Notes: generated from the sequence alone by a model not told the origin. Shown: positions 8,999-18,469, numbered from the stretch's first letter. The stretch: DNA of 64,000 bases from Thalassomonas haliotis (GCF_028657945.1 NZ_CP059693.1:434001-498000), one strand, 5' to 3'. Made by a program: numbers and translations.

Positions 8999-9035
8999 AG
9001 CGCTGGGGCTAAAGTGAATAGCCCCAAACAGCGCT
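8999..9035 (-). terminator. two-step hairpin after the acyltransferase gene
   Basis: The inner stem GGGGCTA/TAGCCCC (9005-9011 with 9019-9025) is extended by an outer AGCGCT/AGCGCT (8999-9004 with 9030-9035) across a 4-base bulge. It lies 46 bases beyond the stop codon of the gene at 9081 and ahead of the dehydrogenase gene, so it may separate the two transcripts. Confidence 0.55.
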
Positions 9036-9080
9036 TGGGCCGAGATATATTTGGGGCAGGAGCGTTTTATCGGGTAAGAG

Positions 9081-9905
9081 TTAAATCAATTTAAGATCGC
9101 TCAGCTGTTCGCAAATGTCATTTTCGATAGCCTTAAACAGGCTTTTAAATCCCGGGGTTAAATTATCCATAAATATTTTCGGGTTGATATAGTAGGGCGC
9201 CCTGAGGCCATGATAATCAATAGCGTCCCCGAGCTGATGAAAGTTAATGCCGACAAACTTCATACTCCGGGCAAGCCTGGGTTCCATCATTACGTAAACA
9301 TGTTTGATGCCGGTATCTATGGCCAGGGTGGCCGCGGCCATATACAAACCTATGGCGATAAAGGGGAAACAGCGCAACTCGGTTTCGGAATAGGTGCTTT
9401 CGCTGATCACCCCGATGGCAGATCCCTTGAATTGGTCTGATTTACGGCGACGGAAGTCGGCTTTGACCGCTAGCCGGGAAATTTCACAGATTTCAGTTCG
9501 TTTGAAGTTGCTCGGGTGCAGGCTTTCATTTTGAATGGAGTCGAGACAATATTTTTCAATAGGCAGCAATTCGGCTTCGCAACTGGATCTCACCACGCGC
9601 ACACAACTGGTGTAGGTGCTCGAAGGTTTATGTTTGATCATCGAGAAAATAGAATGATCATCAAACTCATCCTTTTCCTGCCCTTCAGCTTTCACTTCTT
9701 CGAAAGCGAGTTCTTCACAATAGACATTATGCCTGATTTTGAAGACTTCAGCGCGCAGTTCATCGGTTGTTGCCAGCTCAGGCTTTAGAAATTGGGTAAA
9801 GTGCTCCGCAATATTCTTGGCATCATTGCTGACTTTCATCGATGCTATTTTTTTGGTGATGTTGCCAATTATGGGGGTATTCAGCAACCTCTTATTCCAA
9901 CTCAT
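9081..9905 (-). CDS. PEP-CTERM/exosortase system-associated acyltransferase
   Basis: A 274-residue GNAT-like protein of the exosortase-associated acyltransferase family, related to N-acyl amino acid synthases (FeeM type) and autoinducer synthases. The diagnostic N-terminal stretch ELRAEVFKIRHNVYCEEL is followed by an acidic Asp-Glu-Phe-Asp-Asp-His-Ser block and a C-R-V-V-R strand. There is no signal peptide, so it is cytoplasmic. Family members are predicted to move a fatty acyl group from acyl-ACP to an amino-group acceptor; the acceptor in PEP-CTERM bacteria is unknown. It supports an active exosortase system even though the exosortase gene lies outside this window. Confidence 0.87.
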   Translation of the reverse strand: MSWNKRLLNTPIIGNITKKIASMKVSNDAKNIAEHFTQFLKPELATTDELRAEVFKIRHNVYCEELAFEEVKAEGQEKDEFDDHSIFSMIKHKPSSTYTSCVRVVRSSCEAELLPIEKYCLDSIQNESLHPSNFKRTEICEISRLAVKADFRRRKSDQFKGSAIGVISESTYSETELRCFPFIAIGLYMAAATLAIDTGIKHVYVMMEPRLARSMKFVGINFHQLGDAIDYHGLRAPYYINPKIFMDNLTPGFKSLFKAIENDICEQLSDLKLI

Positions 9906-10031
9906 TTGTTGCCTCTTTAGTTTTTACTGCAAAAAGCGCCTTTTTGCCCTTAGCAATATTATGACTTGTTTATTTGGATGTATGCAATTCGTAATTGATA
10001 TATTTACCGCATTAATTGTTAACCTTCTCGG

Positions 10032-10895
10032 TTAATTCGAGTTTGATTTGGGAGAAAACATGGCAGGTGCCAGGCTTGTGGCCTCCGTTTTGATCGGGAT
10101 TATTTTCATGGCAGTGTCATAACCTATTTTAAATAAATTGTATTTTTGATCATTACTCATCTTAAAATCTACCGCGGAGCACTCGCCGGTATTGATAATG
10201 ATGGTATTGTGCCAAAAGGCATCGTTGATATATTCCCGGGAAATAGTGGTCATAAAGGTGCGGATCAGTAAGGTGACATAATTAAATATCGGAAATAACC
10301 CCTGGGTATTGAGTTCGTCATATTCATGCTCTCCCCGCAGGCGAAAGCATAATACCGGGGTGCCGCGCTGATCCCAGTCCCGGTGCAGGGCATCTTCAGA
10401 TAAGATGCTGCCGTCCACCATCAAGTGTTTACCAAAAGTCTTAAAGCTAAAGACCAGAGGGATCGACATGGAAAAGCGTACCGCCAGGGAAACTTTCATT
10501 TTCGGGGTATGCTCGGCATCGAAAATGACGGGTTTGCCGCGTTTAACATCCGTAGCAACAATATGCAGGTTTTTATCGAGCTGTTCAAAGGTTTTTCCCT
10601 GTAAATGTTCATCGACCCAATATTCGAAAGCGTCGCCGGAACTCAGGCCGCCGTTGCGGATCAGCTTAAGCAGGGAGAAGCCCCTAAACTGACTGTAATC
10701 GGTTTTCAGGGCGATTTCTTTTATTTGCTCTATGTTGAGTCCGGAAGCATATAAGCTGGCGATAATGCTGCCGCCGGAAACGCCCACGAGATGATTAAAT
10801 TCTATGCTTAAATCTTCCAGTGCTTTAATGATCCCTATATGTGCCGGTAAGCGGGTGCCTCCCCCCGCCAGGATAGGTATAATTCTGTTTGCCAT
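10032..10895 (-). CDS. patatin-like phospholipase family protein
   Basis: This 287-residue protein has the full patatin signature: oxyanion loop Gly-Gly-Gly-Thr-Arg at residues 11-15, nucleophile Ser40 in GVSGG, and the dyad Asp161 in VDGS. No signal peptide or transmembrane segment is seen, so it should act in the cytoplasm or at the inner face of the membrane, hydrolysing acyl esters of phospholipids or other lipids. It lies 126 bases upstream of the acyltransferase gene on the same strand. The pairing suggests that released acyl chains and the acyltransferase may be linked, which is inference. Confidence 0.9.
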   Translation of the reverse strand: MANRIIPILAGGGTRLPAHIGIIKALEDLSIEFNHLVGVSGGSIIASLYASGLNIEQIKEIALKTDYSQFRGFSLLKLIRNGGLSSGDAFEYWVDEHLQGKTFEQLDKNLHIVATDVKRGKPVIFDAEHTPKMKVSLAVRFSMSIPLVFSFKTFGKHLMVDGSILSEDALHRDWDQRGTPVLCFRLRGEHEYDELNTQGLFPIFNYVTLLIRTFMTTISREYINDAFWHNTIIINTGECSAVDFKMSNDQKYNLFKIGYDTAMKIIPIKTEATSLAPAMFSPKSNSN

Positions 10896-11025
10896 AAAGC
10901 GCCCTCAAAATACTAACAGTAATTATGGTCATTATTAGTGAAATAGCTATTTAGTCCCGCGGATGTGATCGGGTACACTGATAACAATAGCTCATGGGGA
11001 GCATTAAATAGGGAAGAAAATATTT

Positions 11026-11790
11026 ATGTTGAAGCATTTTGGTTGTCTGTTTTTAGCCGTTATCTTGCTCTCGCCGGCGGCACAGGCGAACCTGTCTCAA
11101 ACCTTAAAGAAAATCAAACCTGCCGTCGTGGGAATTGGTGTGCATACCCCCACAGGGCGGCCGAAAAATAACTTGCGGGGCACAGGTTTTGTTGTTGGCA
11201 ATGGCCGGTATGTAGTCACTAATGCCCATGTGCTTCCCGATGAGCTGGATAAATCCCTGAAACAAAGCATGGTGATTTTTAGCGGCTCAGGTAAAAAACC
11301 GACAACCTTAAAGGCCAAGGTGATTGCCCGCTCCGAATATTATGACCTGGCGGTACTTAAATTTGATGCTCCTGCCTTGCCCGCCATGAAGCTTGCCGGG
11401 GCACAATTTCGGAGTGAGGGCAGTTATGTCGCTTTTACCGGTTTCCCCATAGGGGCGGTGCTGGGCTTATATCCGGTCACCCACAGGGGCATTATCGCCA
11501 GCATTACCCCGAGTGTGGTGCCTGTGGTTGATGCCGGTCAGCTGAGTATTAATATGCTAAAAAGAATGCGCGACCCTTACCTGGTGTACCAGCTTGATGC
11601 CACCGCCTATCCCGGCAACAGCGGCAGTGCCCTTTATGATATCCAGAGCGGTGAGGTGATAGGCATTATCAATAAGGTGTTTGTGCAGCAAACCAAAGAA
11701 GCGGTGATCAGCAACCCCAGCGGTATTACCTACGCTATTCCGGTAAAGCACTTAAGGGATATATTAACTGAGCATGATATTGATTTTTAA
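11026..11790 (+). CDS. secreted trypsin-like serine protease without PDZ domain
   Basis: A 254-residue protein with a signal peptide (residues 1-21, ending Ala-Gln-Ala) and a trypsin-2 type domain. The likely triad is His68 (TNAHVLP), Asp107 (YDLAVLKFD) and Ser199 (YPGNSGSALYD). DegP/DegQ proteins carry one or two C-terminal PDZ domains; this protein stops after the protease domain. It is divergent from the patatin-like gene and convergent with yibQ. It should be periplasmic or secreted. Substrate and regulation are not evident. Confidence 0.88.
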   Translation: MLKHFGCLFLAVILLSPAAQANLSQTLKKIKPAVVGIGVHTPTGRPKNNLRGTGFVVGNGRYVVTNAHVLPDELDKSLKQSMVIFSGSGKKPTTLKAKVIARSEYYDLAVLKFDAPALPAMKLAGAQFRSEGSYVAFTGFPIGAVLGLYPVTHRGIIASITPSVVPVVDAGQLSINMLKRMRDPYLVYQLDATAYPGNSGSALYDIQSGEVIGIINKVFVQQTKEAVISNPSGITYAIPVKHLRDILTEHDIDF

Positions 11791-11835
11791 ATGAAAACTA
11801 CCCGCATAAACTTTGTCGTTAACCGCTTCAGTGGC

Positions 11836-12600
11836 TTAATCGGCTTTACCGGCTTTTGCCGTTTTTGCTTTAACTTTTGCGCTGTATTGATCGGCCGCTA
11901 AGGCCGACAAGGGCACCAGGCTGATATTATGCTCGGCCAGAGTTGGCAGCAAGGCCGTTAAGGCCGTGATGGTTTCCGGGTGGGGATGGGCGATAGCAAC
12001 GGCGCTATGATATCGTTTGGCCCGCTGAATTAATTCGTTAAATTGCTGGCGGATATATTCATCGGTTAACTGGTTGTCGAGAAAAACATGGCGGTTGAGG
12101 CTTGGTACGCCATAGTCCCGGGCGATTTCCCTGCCCCGGCTATATTCTGTGGTCAGGCTGTCGAGAAAAAGCAGCTCCCGTTCTTTCAGGAATTCCATAA
12201 CCCAGGACATGGGACGATACAATTGCGTCAATAAGCTGCCCATATGATTATTGATGCCGATGGCAAAAGGGATCTCCTCAAAGGAGCGCTTCAGGCTGGC
12301 GCGGATTTTTTCTTCGCTCATTTTGCGGGTCAGGGCCCCGGGGCCCAAACGTTTACCGTTTTCCGACTCCATCGGAATGTGCAGCAGGATGTCTTTATTT
12401 TTCCGGTAGGCCTGCAGGGCCAGGGTTTGCCCGTAAGGGGTCTGGGGTAAGATGGAAAAGGTAATGTCCCCGGGTAAATCCAGGGCATGACTATCGGTTT
12501 GCCGGTAGCCGATATCGTCGATCACTATGGCAATGCGATTTTCTGCTGCCGTAAAGGTGGCAAAAAACAACAGGGATAAAAAACAAAAGCGCAAAATCAT
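11836..12600 (-). CDS. yibQ: divergent polysaccharide deacetylase YibQ
   Basis: A 254-residue exported protein with a signal peptide over about the first 19 residues. A divergent polysaccharide-deacetylase fold starts with the strand IAIVIDDIGY, whose Asp-Asp is the family metal-binding pair, and later has LLHIPME and GINNHMGS. In E. coli yibQ follows gpmM and envC, and the same order is kept here (gpmI-envC-yibQ on the minus strand). The enzymatic activity is not established in the family; a cell-wall or surface-polysaccharide role is assumed. The last residues are Ala/Lys rich. Confidence 0.88.
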   Translation of the reverse strand: MILRFCFLSLLFFATFTAAENRIAIVIDDIGYRQTDSHALDLPGDITFSILPQTPYGQTLALQAYRKNKDILLHIPMESENGKRLGPGALTRKMSEEKIRASLKRSFEEIPFAIGINNHMGSLLTQLYRPMSWVMEFLKERELLFLDSLTTEYSRGREIARDYGVPSLNRHVFLDNQLTDEYIRQQFNELIQRAKRYHSAVAIAHPHPETITALTALLPTLAEHNISLVPLSALAADQYSAKVKAKTAKAGKAD

Positions 12601-12661
12601 AAATATTATTATTGGTTCTTTTAATTAATGTTATCTGTTGACTGTCAACAACTGGTTTATA

Positions 12662-13801
12662 TTAGCGGCACCAGAGTTTGGGGTTTTTTGCCTGTCCCCT
12701 GTGGCGTACTTCAAAATATAAACCGGAGCGGTTTTGGCCGCCACTTTGCCCTACCAGGGCGATAACTTCACCGGTTTCCACCCTGTCGCCGACATTTTTT
12801 AACAGCGTCTGGTTATGTCCGTATAAACTCATATAACCGTTGCCGTGATCTATCACTGTGACCAGGCCATAACCTTTAAGCCAGTCGGAAAACAATACGG
12901 TCCCATTATGTATGGTTTGTACCTGGCGGCCAATAGGGGCAGACAATAAAACTCCTTTCCACTTCAGGTAACCCTGTTTTTTACTGCCGAAGGAATGCAG
13001 TATTTTGCCTTTTACCGGCCAGGATAATTTGCGTTTCAACTGCCCCAGGCCGTTTAAATTGGTTTCTGCCTTGACCAGTTTTTCCAGCTCTTTCAGTGCC
13101 TGTACCAGGTTGGCTTCTTCGGCTTCGAGTTTTGCCAGCTGCTGTTTATTATTCAGCAATTGTGCCTTAAGGGAGCTCAAGGTTTGTTTGCGCTTTTGTT
13201 TGTTTTCCTGCAACGCCACTTGCTGTTGTTTCTGGGTGGCTTGCAGAGTCAGTAACTTGTTGCTGTGCTCCTGGTGCTCTGTGGTGACTTGCAACAGGCT
13301 GCTCAAGGTCGACTGGAAGCGTTCGATTTCCTGTACCCTGGCGTCGTTAATATACTGGTAATAACTCAGGGTTCTTTGTATTTTGCTGGTTTGCTCCTGG
13401 TTTAACAGCAGCTTGAGGTAATCGTGGTGGCCGGTGGAATAAACGGTTCTCAGCTGATGGGCCAGCAATTGCTCCTGGCGGGATTTTTGCCGGTTGAGCT
13501 GTTGTTTTTGTTTGGCCAGCTGGTTGAGTTTTTTTTGCGTTTGCTGATATTCGCTGGCGGTATCATTGATGGCCCGGGCAATTTTTGCCACCGCCAGATC
13601 GTCTTTTCTCAGCTGTTCTTCCAGCTGTGCGCGCTTTTTGTCTTTTTCGGCGATGGCCGACTTCTGCTCGGCAATGGCTTGCTGTAGTTGCGATAACTGC
13701 CGGTTGGGGTCTTGCTCCTGGTTATTCTCTGCCGCCAAAAGCGCCGTACAGTTTAAGCTGTACAGCACCAGGGCAAGAAATAGCTGCAAAGTCAAAGGCA
13801 T
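12662..13801 (-). CDS. envC: murein hydrolase activator EnvC
   Basis: A 379-residue periplasmic protein with a signal peptide (residues 1-23) and a long Gln/Lys/Glu-rich coiled coil (about residues 30-250). The C-terminal M23/LytM domain includes GNGYMSLYGHN and ends in GLYFEVRHRG. The zinc ligands of active LytM enzymes are replaced (Leu-Tyr in place of His-x-His; no His-x-x-x-Asp), which is the normal state of EnvC: it activates amidases instead of cutting. Its partner amidase AmiB is encoded at 38354. It starts 14 bases after gpmI, so it is co-transcribed. Confidence 0.92.
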   Translation of the reverse strand: MPLTLQLFLALVLYSLNCTALLAAENNQEQDPNRQLSQLQQAIAEQKSAIAEKDKKRAQLEEQLRKDDLAVAKIARAINDTASEYQQTQKKLNQLAKQKQQLNRQKSRQEQLLAHQLRTVYSTGHHDYLKLLLNQEQTSKIQRTLSYYQYINDARVQEIERFQSTLSSLLQVTTEHQEHSNKLLTLQATQKQQQVALQENKQKRKQTLSSLKAQLLNNKQQLAKLEAEEANLVQALKELEKLVKAETNLNGLGQLKRKLSWPVKGKILHSFGSKKQGYLKWKGVLLSAPIGRQVQTIHNGTVLFSDWLKGYGLVTVIDHGNGYMSLYGHNQTLLKNVGDRVETGEVIALVGQSGGQNRSGLYFEVRHRGQAKNPKLWCR

Positions 13802-13815
13802 GCCGGCAGCGCCCG

Positions 13816-15360
13816 TTAGTTATCCAGTGTCATCAATACCGACCCTGTCATTTCTTTTGGCTGCTCCAGTCCCATCAGGTGCAGCAAGGTCGGTGAGATA
13901 TCGCTTAAGGTACCGCTTTGTGCCGGTGTTGCCCGGCGGCCGACATAAATCAAAGGCACCGGCTCACAGGTATGGGCGGTATGGGCCTGGCCGGTCTCGC
14001 TGTTGGTCATCTGTTCGGCATTGCCGTGATCTGCGGTGATCAGACACTCGCCGCCGGCTTTTTGCAGGGCGTTAACCACGCGTCCTATCGAACGGTCAAC
14101 CGCTTCGCAGGCTTGAACCGCGGCATCGAATTTTCCTGTGTGTCCCACCATATCGCCGTTGGGGTAGTTGCAGACGATAAAATCAAATTCGCCGCTTTCG
14201 ATGGCGGTCACCAGTTTGTCGGTCAGTAATGTTGAATTCATTTCCGGTTGCATATCATAGGTGGCAACCTGGGGAGAAGGAACTAAAATTCGCTGTTCGC
14301 CGTCGAAAACGGCTTCCTTGCCGCCGCTAAAGAAAAACGAGACATGGGCATACTTTTCGGTTTCAGAAATGCGCAGCTGGGTTTTGTTGTGTTTTGCCAG
14401 CCATTCCCCGAGCACGTTTTCCAGTTCAACCGCCGGAAAAGCGCAGCTGGTGTCTATATCGGCGGCATATTCGGTTAGCATGACAAAATCTGCGATAGCC
14501 GGAACTTTTTTGCGCTCAAAGCCGTTAAAACTTGCATCGGTGAAGCAGCGGGTGAACTGGCGCGCGCGGTCTGCGCGAAAGTTCATAAAGATCAGCGCGT
14601 CGCCGTCATTCACTTCAATCGCCTTGCCTTCCGGGCCCAAGATGACGCTGGGGGAGACAAATTCATCGTTTTCATCCCGTTGGTAGGCATCGCTCAGTGC
14701 CGAGACCGCATCCGGGTACTGGTATTGTGCTTCGCCGCACACCATAAGGTTATAGGCGGCTTCCACGCGCTCCCAACGTTGATCCCTGTCCATGGCATAA
14801 TAGCGGCCGCTGATCGAGGCTACCTGGCCGCAGCCGGTCTCACTGAACTTTTCCTGGACCTTGACCAGCGAGCTTTGTGCGCTGCGCGGCGGGGTATCGC
14901 GACCGTCGAGAAAGGCGTGCAGATAAATCTTGCCGGCGCCGCGCGTGCGGGCAAGTTCAATCATGGCGATAATATGATCTTCATGGCTATGGACGCCGCC
15001 GGGAGAAAGCAAGCCAAAAAGATGCACCGCTTTGTCCTGTTCGACCGCAAGATCTACCGCCCGGCACAGCGCCGGATTTTGCTGGAATTCTTTATCTTCT
15101 ATGGCTTTGGTGATGCGGGTGAAATCCTGGTAAACGGTACGTCCGGCGCCCAGGTTGACATGCCCCACTTCTGAATTGCCCATTTGCCCCTCGGGCAGGC
15201 CGACCGCCATGCCTGAGGTATCGATCAGCATATTGGGGTATTTGGCTTTCAGTCCGTCGAGTACCGGGGTCTTGGCATGATAAATTGCATTGGCGCTGGC
15301 ATCTTCACGATAACCCCAGCCGTCTAAAATGATAAGTACCGTCGTTTTTTTGTTAGCCAT
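13816..15360 (-). CDS. gpmI: 2,3-bisphosphoglycerate-independent phosphoglycerate mutase
   Basis: A glycolytic enzyme interconverting 3- and 2-phosphoglycerate in the cytosol. It belongs to the alkaline-phosphatase superfamily and depends on Mn2+. I chose the ATG at 15360 over an upstream in-frame start at 15453 because it has an AGAGGAA site and gives the normal length of 514 residues, beginning with the metal-binding LDGWGYRED. The phosphoserine nucleophile is Ser62 in MGNSEVGH, and the C-terminal metal site is in [11 protein letters not shown]. It is first in the gpmI-envC-yibQ operon and divergent from yibN-grxC-secB-gpsA, as in E. coli. Confidence 0.96.
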   Translation of the reverse strand: MANKKTTVLIILDGWGYREDASANAIYHAKTPVLDGLKAKYPNMLIDTSGMAVGLPEGQMGNSEVGHVNLGAGRTVYQDFTRITKAIEDKEFQQNPALCRAVDLAVEQDKAVHLFGLLSPGGVHSHEDHIIAMIELARTRGAGKIYLHAFLDGRDTPPRSAQSSLVKVQEKFSETGCGQVASISGRYYAMDRDQRWERVEAAYNLMVCGEAQYQYPDAVSALSDAYQRDENDEFVSPSVILGPEGKAIEVNDGDALIFMNFRADRARQFTRCFTDASFNGFERKKVPAIADFVMLTEYAADIDTSCAFPAVELENVLGEWLAKHNKTQLRISETEKYAHVSFFFSGGKEAVFDGEQRILVPSPQVATYDMQPEMNSTLLTDKLVTAIESGEFDFIVCNYPNGDMVGHTGKFDAAVQACEAVDRSIGRVVNALQKAGGECLITADHGNAEQMTNSETGQAHTAHTCEPVPLIYVGRRATPAQSGTLSDISPTLLHLMGLEQPKEMTGSVLMTLDN

Positions 15361-15608
15361 GACAATTCCTCTATGATAACTGAAAGCAAATTTAGCTGGC
15401 GGACATTGTACACGGATAGAGAGATATCGCCAGATGGCGTCGCTTTTTTTCACCGTTTTTCAGGGAGGACTTCTGTGACAAGCGTCCAGTCCGGCTTTTC
15501 TTACCCTGGCTTTCTTTGTCTGATTTAAAGGCCGGGATACTTTTCTTTGCCGCATTAGCCTGTATACTGTGGCAGTTTTACAATTTATCTACAATAGCGG
15601 TCTAATTT

Positions 15609-16040
15609 ATGGAACAACTTATTGCCTTTGCCGGTAACCATCCCATGTTAAGTATGATATGGCTGATACTGGTGATTTTGCTGATCGGCACCAGTATCAA
15701 AATGAAATTGTCGCCGATTAAAGCGATAACCCCACAAGAGCTGACTTTCCTGGTGAATCGGGAAGATGGCTTAGTTGTGGATATCCGAGGGGAAAAAGAG
15801 TTTAAAACCAGTCATATCCTGGACTCGATCAATCTTTCCAGTGAAAAAATTAGCAATAATGACTTTGTCAGCCTTGAAAAGCATAAAGATAAACCCATTA
15901 TTGTGGTATGTGCCGCTGGTATGACCGCGGGTAAAGTGGCTAACCAGTTGTTAAAAGCCGGCTTCTCTAAAGTGAGTTTACTTAAGGGCGGCATGGGCGC
16001 ATGGTCGGGGGCCGGATTGCCGGTCGCCAAACGTAAGTAG
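15609..16040 (+). CDS. yibN: rhodanese-like domain protein YibN
   Basis: A 143-residue protein with an N-terminal membrane anchor (about residues 13-30, rich in Ile/Leu) and a cytoplasmic rhodanese domain with DIRGEKEF and the active-site loop VVCAAGMTAGKVA containing the catalytic Cys. The family transfers sulfane sulfur or acts as a membrane-bound rhodanese-like protein of unknown substrate. It heads the yibN-grxC-secB-gpsA block conserved from E. coli and lies 11 bases upstream of grxC. Confidence 0.93.
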   Translation: MEQLIAFAGNHPMLSMIWLILVILLIGTSIKMKLSPIKAITPQELTFLVNREDGLVVDIRGEKEFKTSHILDSINLSSEKISNNDFVSLEKHKDKPIIVVCAAGMTAGKVANQLLKAGFSKVSLLKGGMGAWSGAGLPVAKRK

Positions 16041-16051
16041 TAGAGGTAATT

Positions 16052-16309
16052 GTGGTAGCGGTAGATATTTATACTAAAGAGTATTGTCCTTATTGCGTCA
16101 GGGCCAAGGCCTTGTTGACGCAAAAAGAAGTCAGCTTCAGGGAAATAAAAATCGACGAAAATCCGGGATTAAGACCCGAGATGATTCAGCGCAGCAAAGG
16201 CGGTACTACGGTACCACAGATCTTTATTAACGACACCCATGTCGGCGGCTGTGACGATTTAATGGCGTTAGAAGCCAGCAATAACTTAGACAGCCTGCTA
16301 AAGGCGTAA
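16052..16309 (+). CDS. grxC: glutaredoxin 3
   Basis: An 85-residue glutaredoxin with the dithiol active site Cys-Pro-Tyr-Cys at residues 12-15, and TVPQIFI plus GGCDDL for glutathione binding. It reduces disulfides and glutathionylated proteins using glutathione. The start is GTG, preceded by an AGAGGT site, in a tight operon after yibN. Length and context are exactly those of GrxC. Confidence 0.95.
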   Translation: MVAVDIYTKEYCPYCVRAKALLTQKEVSFREIKIDENPGLRPEMIQRSKGGTTVPQIFINDTHVGGCDDLMALEASNNLDSLLKA

Positions 16310-16314
16310 TCGAA

Positions 16315-16344
16315 GTTAATCCCGGTGTTAAGACCGGGATTAAC
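16315..16344 (+). other. strong hairpin between grxC and secB
   Basis: A perfect 12-bp stem (16315-16326 with 16333-16344) with a 6-nt loop starts 6 bases after the grxC stop. It lacks a T-tract and is followed by AAATAATAAT, so it more likely stabilises or processes the grxC part of the message than ends transcription; partial termination cannot be excluded. Confidence 0.6.
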
Positions 16345-16403
16345 CAAATAATAATATTCAGGTGCCGTTGATGACGGCGCCACATTAAAACAGGATGATT
16401 AAC

Positions 16404-16910
16404 ATGGCTGACGAAATTCAAAACGGCTCGGAAACTGGTGCAGAGCAAGCGGCGCCGCAATTTGCAATCCAACGGGTATATACCAAAGATATTTCTTTTG
16501 AAACCCCTAATTCTCCGGCGATTTTCCAGAAAGAATGGAAACCGGAAATTAAGCTGGACTTAGACACCCGCTCGGCCAAACTGGCAGATGATACCTATGA
16601 AGTTGTTTTAGCCCTGACGGTTACCGCGACGGTAGAAGGACAAACGGCCTTTTTAGCAGAAGTTCAACAAGCCGGTATCTTTACTATCGGTAACTTGCCG
16701 GAAGCACAGCTGGCCCATACCATAGGTGCATTCTGCCCGACTACCTTGTTCCCGTATGCCCGTGAAGCGGTTTCCAGCCTGGTTAACCGTGGTTCTTTCC
16801 CGCAGTTGAACCTGGCACCGGTTAACTTTGACGCTTTATTTGCTTCTTACGTACAAAAACGTGCTGAAGACGCCCAAGCCGATGCACCGGCAAGCACAGA
16901 AACCCATTAA
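16404..16910 (+). CDS. secB: protein-export chaperone SecB
   Basis: A tetrameric cytosolic chaperone that keeps preproteins unfolded and hands them to SecA. The protein (168 residues from the ATG at 16404) shows the family core [17 protein letters not shown], the conserved [12 protein letters not shown] and an acidic tail. An ATG three codons upstream (16395) is less likely because AGGA at 16390 is well spaced only from 16404. gpsA starts 6 bases after its stop. Confidence 0.96.
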   Translation: MADEIQNGSETGAEQAAPQFAIQRVYTKDISFETPNSPAIFQKEWKPEIKLDLDTRSAKLADDTYEVVLALTVTATVEGQTAFLAEVQQAGIFTIGNLPEAQLAHTIGAFCPTTLFPYAREAVSSLVNRGSFPQLNLAPVNFDALFASYVQKRAEDAQADAPASTETH

Positions 16911-16916
16911 TCTTTA

Positions 16917-17924
16917 ATGAGCTCAGAACAAGCGAAAATTGTCGTGCTCGGCGCCGGATCCTATGGTACGGCACTGGCGATTTGCCTGGCCCGCAATGGT
17001 CATAAAACCTTGCTGTGGGGCCGCGATCAAGCACATGTCGCACAAATGGCGGCCAGCCGGGATAACCAGCGTTATCTGCCGGATGTTGCTTTGCCAACCG
17101 CTTTGCAGCTGGAAAGTGATTTGGCGGCAGCGGTTAGGGCAAGTGACAATATCCTAGTGGTAGTGCCCAGCCATGCCTTTGGCGATATGCTTAAGCAGAT
17201 CAAACCTTATTTATCTGCGAAAAGTAAAGTCGCCTGGGCCACCAAAGGGCTGGAGCCGGAAACCGGCCGTTTATTGCAGGATGTGGCGCGAGAGGTTTTG
17301 GGGCAGGATATGTCGCTGGCGGTATTGTCCGGCCCTACCTTTGCCAGAGAAATGGCGGCGGGTTTGCCGACGGCCATTTCCATGTCATCGACCGATGAAG
17401 CATTTGTGGCTGAGCTTTCGGATCTGCTGCATTGCCAGAAGCATTTTCGCGTTTATCTCAATAATGATTTTATCGGTGTGCAGCTTGGCGGCGCCGTCAA
17501 GAATGTGATCGCCATCGGCGCCGGTATGGCTGACGGCATAGGCTTTGGCGCAAATGCCCGCACCGCCTTGATCACCCGAGGCCTGGCGGAAATGACCCGT
17601 TTGGGCGCTGCCCTGGGGGCGGATGCCAATACTTTTATGGGGATGGCAGGCCTGGGAGATCTGGTACTGACCTGTACCGATAACCAGTCCCGTAACCGTC
17701 GTTTTGGCCTGGCGTTGGGCCAGGGTAAAGAAGTCGACCAGGCGATGAAGGATATCGGTCAGGTGGTCGAAGGTTACCGCAATACCAAAGAAGTTTACCT
17801 GCTCGCTCGGCGCATGAAAGTGGAAATGCCGATTGTCGAACAGGTTTACCAGGTTTTGTATCAGGGCAAAGATGCCAAACTGGCAGCTTCTGATCTGTTA
17901 TCGCGCCAGCCTAAAGTCGAATAA
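16917..17924 (+). CDS. gpsA: glycerol-3-phosphate dehydrogenase [NAD(P)+]
   Basis: Reduces dihydroxyacetone phosphate to sn-glycerol-3-phosphate for phospholipid synthesis. The 335-residue protein has the N-terminal GxGxxG ([11 protein letters not shown]), the KGLEPETGR segment, the catalytic Lys in [13 protein letters not shown], and [10 protein letters not shown]. It is translationally close to secB (6-base gap), as in E. coli, where cysE follows; here cysE is absent and the operon ends at a terminator. Confidence 0.96.
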   Translation: MSSEQAKIVVLGAGSYGTALAICLARNGHKTLLWGRDQAHVAQMAASRDNQRYLPDVALPTALQLESDLAAAVRASDNILVVVPSHAFGDMLKQIKPYLSAKSKVAWATKGLEPETGRLLQDVAREVLGQDMSLAVLSGPTFAREMAAGLPTAISMSSTDEAFVAELSDLLHCQKHFRVYLNNDFIGVQLGGAVKNVIAIGAGMADGIGFGANARTALITRGLAEMTRLGAALGADANTFMGMAGLGDLVLTCTDNQSRNRRFGLALGQGKEVDQAMKDIGQVVEGYRNTKEVYLLARRMKVEMPIVEQVYQVLYQGKDAKLAASDLLSRQPKVE

Positions 17925-17933
17925 TCGGTTTTT

Positions 17934-17969
17934 TACCGCCTGCAGCGTCAGGCGGTATTGTCTATTTTC
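17934..17969 (+). terminator. intrinsic terminator after gpsA
   Basis: A perfect 9-bp GC-rich stem (17934-17942 with 17949-17957) with a 6-nt loop is followed by a T-rich stretch (TTGTCTATTTTCTTTT). It lies 10 bases beyond the gpsA stop. Confidence 0.8.
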
Positions 17970-18004
17970 TTTTCCTCATATTAATCTGCTGTGAAAAATC
18001 AGCC

Positions 18005-18469
18005 TTATACCGCATTGGTAAATCCCAGCTGACGCCAGGCTTCATAGACGATCACTGCGGCGGCATTGGATAAATTCATGCTGCGGCTGTCCTGTAACAT
18101 AGGAATACGGATCTTGTCCTGATCCGGGATTTGTGCCCTGACTTCTTCCGGCAACCCTGAGGTTTCCGAGCCAAATAATAAATAATCGCCTTCGCTGAAA
18201 GCGACCTCATGATGGTATTTGCTTGCCTTGGTGGTGATGGCCAAAATACGCTGAGGTTGCTGGTTTTCGACAAAGTCGCTAAAACTTGCATGTTTCTTGA
18301 TGGCGGCAAACTCATGGTAATCCAGTCCGGCGCGGCGCAGGCGTTTATCGTCGACAGAAAAGCCAAGGGGCTCAATCAGATGCAGGCGAAAACCTGAGTT
18401 AGCGCAAAGGCGGATGATATTCCCGGTATTCGGCGGGATCTGAGGTTGAAAAAGAACAACGTCTAACAT
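18005..18469 (-). CDS. trmL: tRNA (cytidine(34)-2'-O)-methyltransferase TrmL
   Basis: A 154-residue SPOUT-class methyltransferase that 2'-O-methylates the wobble base of certain tRNA-Leu species. It begins [21 protein letters not shown] and carries the knot motifs [11 protein letters not shown] and [18 protein letters not shown] that bind S-adenosylmethionine. The length is typical. It is convergent with gpsA, near where E. coli also keeps trmL (yibK). Confidence 0.95.
   Translation of the reverse strand: MLDVVLFQPQIPPNTGNIIRLCANSGFRLHLIEPLGFSVDDKRLRRAGLDYHEFAAIKKHASFSDFVENQQPQRILAITTKASKYHHEVAFSEGDYLLFGSETSGLPEEVRAQIPDQDKIRIPMLQDSRSMNLSNAAAVIVYEAWRQLGFTNAV

Noticed and set aside
1-11000. 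An exosortase (XrtA/EpsH) or PrsK/PrsR gene
   Set aside because: None of the frames shows the multi-helix exosortase pattern or a sigma-54 activator domain; these genes must lie outside the window.
13566-15174. Long plus-strand frames opposite envC and gpmI
   Set aside because: They are shadows of well-supported minus-strand genes, with Cys/Ser/Arg-rich non-protein-like composition.
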